Below are positions 30,290-32,756 of a stretch of DNA of 32,756 bases, piece after piece. Where the stretch lies: the NCBI GenBank assembly GCA_964551215.1, contig CAZKBV010000009.1, positions 1-32,756 of the forward strand, written 5' to 3'. Source of the stretch: JAFLUQ01 sp964551215. Lineage in GTDB: Bacteria; Bacillota; Clostridia; UMGS1883. The notes beneath the pieces are model-generated. The model saw only the letters and a list, made by a program, of their open reading frames with translations, did not search any database and was not told the origin of the DNA. The translations under genes were made by a program, and so were the position numbers. Each line of letters begins with the position of its first letter. The stretch's first letter is position 1.

Positions 30290-31192
30290 TTATACGATAA
30301 TTCCCACCGCGTTGCTCATGTTTTCCACGGTTACCGACGTACAGTCGCCGCCGTATTCTCCGTCGATAGTCCATGGTATAGGCGTTTCGCTGTCAAAACG
30401 CACCTTGGCCGCCTTAAAGCTGAGGAAGCTTTTTGAATTGAGATCCTGCCTCACGGCGTCGGTTATCATGCCTTGAATGTCCGCGATATTTTTCGGGGCG
30501 CGGACAAGAAACACCTCAAACAATCCGTCGTTGACGGAAATTGCGATATCCGACGGGAATTTCATCCCGCCCACCTGCAATGTATTGCTCACCATTCCGA
30601 AAAGGAAGTCGTCCTCAGCGCACTTTTCCCCTACGCTAACCTTTAGATGAAAGGGTTTTATGTTTCCCACCTGTTTTATTCCTTCAAGAAGATAGGCCGT
30701 ATGCCCCAGAATATTTTTTATTTGCTGGGACGTGCCGTAAGAAACGGAGGTAAAAGCCCCAAAGGCCGCCACATAGGTAAAGTATTTGTCGTTAAAGGCC
30801 CCGATATCGCACTTTAACGGCAGCCCGTGCATCATTACCTCCGCCGCCTCGGTCATGGTTTTGGGTATTCCGAGCGTGGAGGCGAAGTCGTTTGTGCTTC
30901 CCGCCGGAATATAGCCTATTGGGGGGCGCTTTTCCGCCGGAAGGGACATCATGCCGCTTACTATTTCGCAAAGCGTGCCGTCGCCGCCGCTGCACGCCAC
31001 AAGATTAAAGCTCGCTCCCATTTCCGCCACCACGCGGGAAGCGTCGCCGGCGGACAATGTCGGTCTTGCCGTAACAAGCCATCCGGCCTTGGTAAATATA
31101 TTCAAAATTTCCGCAAGAGAATCCGTTATCTGAGCCTTGCCCGCATGGGGATTGTATACAAACAGAAGGTTTTTTTCGTTCAAGAAAAGCAC
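30290..31192 (-). CDS. Diacylglycerol-kinase-family lipid kinase (DagK/YegS-like)
   Basis: About 300 residues. It phosphorylates a lipid hydroxyl, probably diacylglycerol, to feed phosphatidic acid back into phospholipid synthesis. The N-terminal YNPHAGK (13-19), the nucleotide loop CSGGDGTLCEIVSG (67-80) and GYIPAGSTNDFASTLGIPK (about 92-110) are diagnostic for the DAGK catalytic domain; the C-terminal beta sandwich ends with TIDGEYGGD. The start is uncertain: GTG at 31192 has AAAGGA only two bases away, and TTG at 31183 is better placed. Transcribed from a full-consensus promoter at 31231-31259, divergent from the CCA-adding enzyme gene. Confidence 0.9.
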   Translation of the reverse strand: MLFLNEKNLLFVYNPHAGKAQITDSLAEILNIFTKAGWLVTARPTLSAGDASRVVAEMGASFNLVACSGGDGTLCEIVSGMMSLPAEKRPPIGYIPAGSTNDFASTLGIPKTMTEAAEVMMHGLPLKCDIGAFNDKYFTYVAAFGAFTSVSYGTSQQIKNILGHTAYLLEGIKQVGNIKPFHLKVSVGEKCAEDDFLFGMVSNTLQVGGMKFPSDIAISVNDGLFEVFLVRAPKNIADIQGMITDAVRQDLNSKSFLSFKAAKVRFDSETPIPWTIDGEYGGDCTSVTVENMSNAVGIIV

Positions 31193-31230
31193 TTTCCTTT
31201 CATTTTCTTATTCTGTATTCTTACCGCTTT

Positions 31231-31259
31231 ATTATATAAAATTTTAAGATAAATGTCAA
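31231..31259 (-). promoter_or_regulatory. Consensus promoter of the lipid kinase gene
   Basis: Reading minus: TTGACA (31254-31259), 17-base spacer, TATAAT (31231-31236), both boxes consensus. Confidence 0.75.
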
Positions 31260-31354
31260 TAGGGCAGTTTTAAAAAAGCTGTTTTAAAAAGGAGCGGAAT
31301 GTGACGACCCCGACGCGGCTATGAGTTCTTCGTAGCGCTTTCAGAGGTGAACGA

Positions 31355-32713
31355 ATGGAGTCAATCATGATTTTGCCTAAAAATGTGAACAATTTAATAG
31401 CAAGGCTTGAGGGAAACGGCTTCAAGGCCTATGCCGTAGGGGGCTGCGTCCGCGACAGCGTTATGGGGCTGACTCCCAAGGATTGGGACATATGCTCCTC
31501 CGCCCGACCGGAGGAGCTTACGGAGGTGTTCGGCGACGAAAGGGTGATAAAAACAGGCCTCCGCCACGGAACCCTTACCGTGCTTCTTGACCGTCCTTAC
31601 GAGATTACCTCCTTCCGAGTGGACGGGGAATATCTTGACCACCGCCATCCCGAGGGGGTTACTTTCACCGACGATATAACCCTTGACCTTTCCCGTCGGG
31701 ATTTTACAATAAACGCCATAGCTTATAATCCTTCCGAGGGCTTTATCGACCCCTTCGGCGGAGCCGCCGACATAAAAAACGGTATTATCCGCGCCGTCGG
31801 CGACCCGGAAGCCCGTTTTGAGGAGGACGCCCTGCGGATAATGAGGGGGCTGCGCTTTTGCTGCGTTACGGGCTTTTCAATCGACGAGAGTACGGCCAAG
31901 GCAATGAAGGCCAAAGCTCCCCTGCTTAAAAATATATCCGCCGAACGCGTCGCCTCCGAGCTTGTAAGGGCTATCACCGAGGGGAAGGTGTATCCCGCCT
32001 TCGAGGAATTTTCCGACATAATATGCACGGTGATTCCCCTGTTTCGCCCCTGTATAGGCTTTGAACAGGACACTCCCCACCACGTCTACGATGTTTACGG
32101 GCATATTCTCCGTGCCGTTGACAACTACTCCGGCGGCGACCCCGCCGTAAAGCTGGCGCTGCTCTTTCACGATATATCCAAGCCCCAATGCCGCAAAATT
32201 TACGGCGGCCAAAGTCATTTCAAGGGGCATAGCGTGCAAAGCTCAAAGACTGCCGGCGAAATAATGCGGCGGCTGAAAATGAGTCGGCGCACAATAGCCT
32301 CCGTCACCTCCCTGATAAAATTCCACGATGTAAGGCTTACGGGGGGAATAGCCCAAATGCGCAAGCTTGTTTCCGTTTTGGGCGCGGAAAATATGGGGCG
32401 GGTGCTTGACATAATGTACGCGGACGCTCTGGCCCAGTCGGAATATATGCGCCGAGAAAAGCTGGCCCTTCTGGATAAGGGTCGGGAGAATCTGCGGCTT
32501 ATAACCGAAGGGGGGCTTTGCTGCAGTCTCGGGGAGCTGGAGCTGAAGGGGAATCATCTGAAGGAAGCCGGATTGAAGGGGAAACGCATAAACGCGGCTC
32601 TGCGCTACGCCTTAAACGGCGTGATGAACGGCTCTGTACCCAACGAAAGGGACGCCCTTTCGGACTACGTTGAAGGCTTCCTGCAAAAGAATAAATTTTT
32701 GTCCGTTTTTTAA
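31355..32713 (+). CDS. cca: CCA tRNA nucleotidyltransferase with HD domain
   Basis: 452 residues; ATG at 31355 with AGAGGTG five bases upstream. It adds or repairs the 3' CCA end of tRNA. Class II features are visible: YAVGGCVRDSVMG (26-38), catalytic Asp43 and Asp45 in KDWDIC, RRDFTINAIAY (114-124), and RIMRGLRF (161-168). Residues about 240-370 form an HD phosphohydrolase domain with His272-Asp273 (LFHDISKP), seen in many Firmicutes and E. coli forms. The protein is complete. No terminator is visible before the window end, where a promoter-like pair starts the next unit. Confidence 0.94.
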   Translation: MESIMILPKNVNNLIARLEGNGFKAYAVGGCVRDSVMGLTPKDWDICSSARPEELTEVFGDERVIKTGLRHGTLTVLLDRPYEITSFRVDGEYLDHRHPEGVTFTDDITLDLSRRDFTINAIAYNPSEGFIDPFGGAADIKNGIIRAVGDPEARFEEDALRIMRGLRFCCVTGFSIDESTAKAMKAKAPLLKNISAERVASELVRAITEGKVYPAFEEFSDIICTVIPLFRPCIGFEQDTPHHVYDVYGHILRAVDNYSGGDPAVKLALLFHDISKPQCRKIYGGQSHFKGHSVQSSKTAGEIMRRLKMSRRTIASVTSLIKFHDVRLTGGIAQMRKLVSVLGAENMGRVLDIMYADALAQSEYMRREKLALLDKGRENLRLITEGGLCCSLGELELKGNHLKEAGLKGKRINAALRYALNGVMNGSVPNERDALSDYVEGFLQKNKFLSVF

Positions 32714-32722
32714 TATTTTCTA

Positions 32723-32751
32723 TTGCTTTTCCGCAATTTATATGGTATGAT
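32723..32751 (+). promoter_or_regulatory. Promoter-like pair at the window end
   Basis: TTGCTT (32723-32728), 17-base spacer, TATGAT (32746-32751). Probably starts a unit outside the window; the gene cannot be seen. Confidence 0.4.
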
Positions 32752-32756
32752 TAGTT

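Noticed and set aside
1..32756. CRISPR array, tRNA/rRNA genes, insertion sequence or prophage
   Set aside because: No regularly spaced repeats, cloverleaf sequences, transposase or phage genes were seen. The dispersed repeats are irregular in spacing and not adjacent to cas genes.

Overview
The window reads as chromosome of a spore-forming Clostridia (Firmicutes/Bacillota) bacterium, probably a carbohydrate-degrading gut or anaerobic-habitat member. This is inferred from the gene set: pro-SigK with its pro-sequence, two SpoVB/YabM-type flippases, type III glutamine synthetase, an ECF transporter S component, YesL-like DUF624, a SpoVB-MazG-HU run typical of Clostridia, strong AGGAGG-type ribosome sites and TTGACA/TATAAT promoters. 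The species cannot be named from the sequence. No rRNA, tRNA, insertion sequence, prophage or CRISPR array was seen.

Layout. 1-5.2 kb, minus strand: AI-2E-type permease then GH51 arabinofuranosidase (5 bp apart); a repeat-bearing gap; then ECF S component overlapping a P1-family peptidase. 5.4-9.3 kb, plus strand: a flippase, then the uracil salvage pair uraA-upp, each followed by a strong terminator. 9.3-14.9 kb: a 1524-residue secreted multidomain glycosidase-like protein (minus) divergent from an AraC regulator (plus). 15.0-16.4 kb, minus: an orotate-PRTase-like gene ending in a hairpin that overlaps the ribosome site of sigK. 16.5-18.6 kb, minus: acyl-CoA synthetase-like ligase and GNAT acetyltransferase. 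18.65-19.03 kb: a hairpin-rich non-coding gap. 19.0-21.3 kb, minus: serC-serA for serine synthesis. 21.5-26.4 kb, minus: two half-size TSUP permeases, a Na/Pi-PhoU transporter and glnN. 26.8-30.2 kb, plus: YesL-like protein, YabM/SpoVB-like flippase, MazG and HU. 30.3-32.7 kb: a lipid kinase (minus) divergent from a CCA-adding enzyme (plus).

Most coding content is conserved housekeeping, transport and sporulation. The unusual content is mainly between genes. A short motif, (A)TAACCTA[C/A]GCGC, occurs six times and only in intergenic DNA. Two copies are embedded in a nearly identical element of about 90 bp with conserved hairpins. One of these begins at the predicted transcription start of the AraC gene and ends at its ribosome site, so it may be a structured leader RNA. 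Two other copies (positions 1-135 and 18.68-18.96 kb) lie near a second repeat whose stems differ in sequence but keep pairing. The 1.5 kDa-scale claim is not made for any function here: all RNA and regulatory proposals are inference from sequence pattern. Other points worth a look are the sigK ribosome site lying inside a terminator arm, a 69-bp-period duplication at the end of the ECF gene that supplies the next gene's ribosome site, and the unassigned clan GH-A catalytic domain of the large secreted protein.
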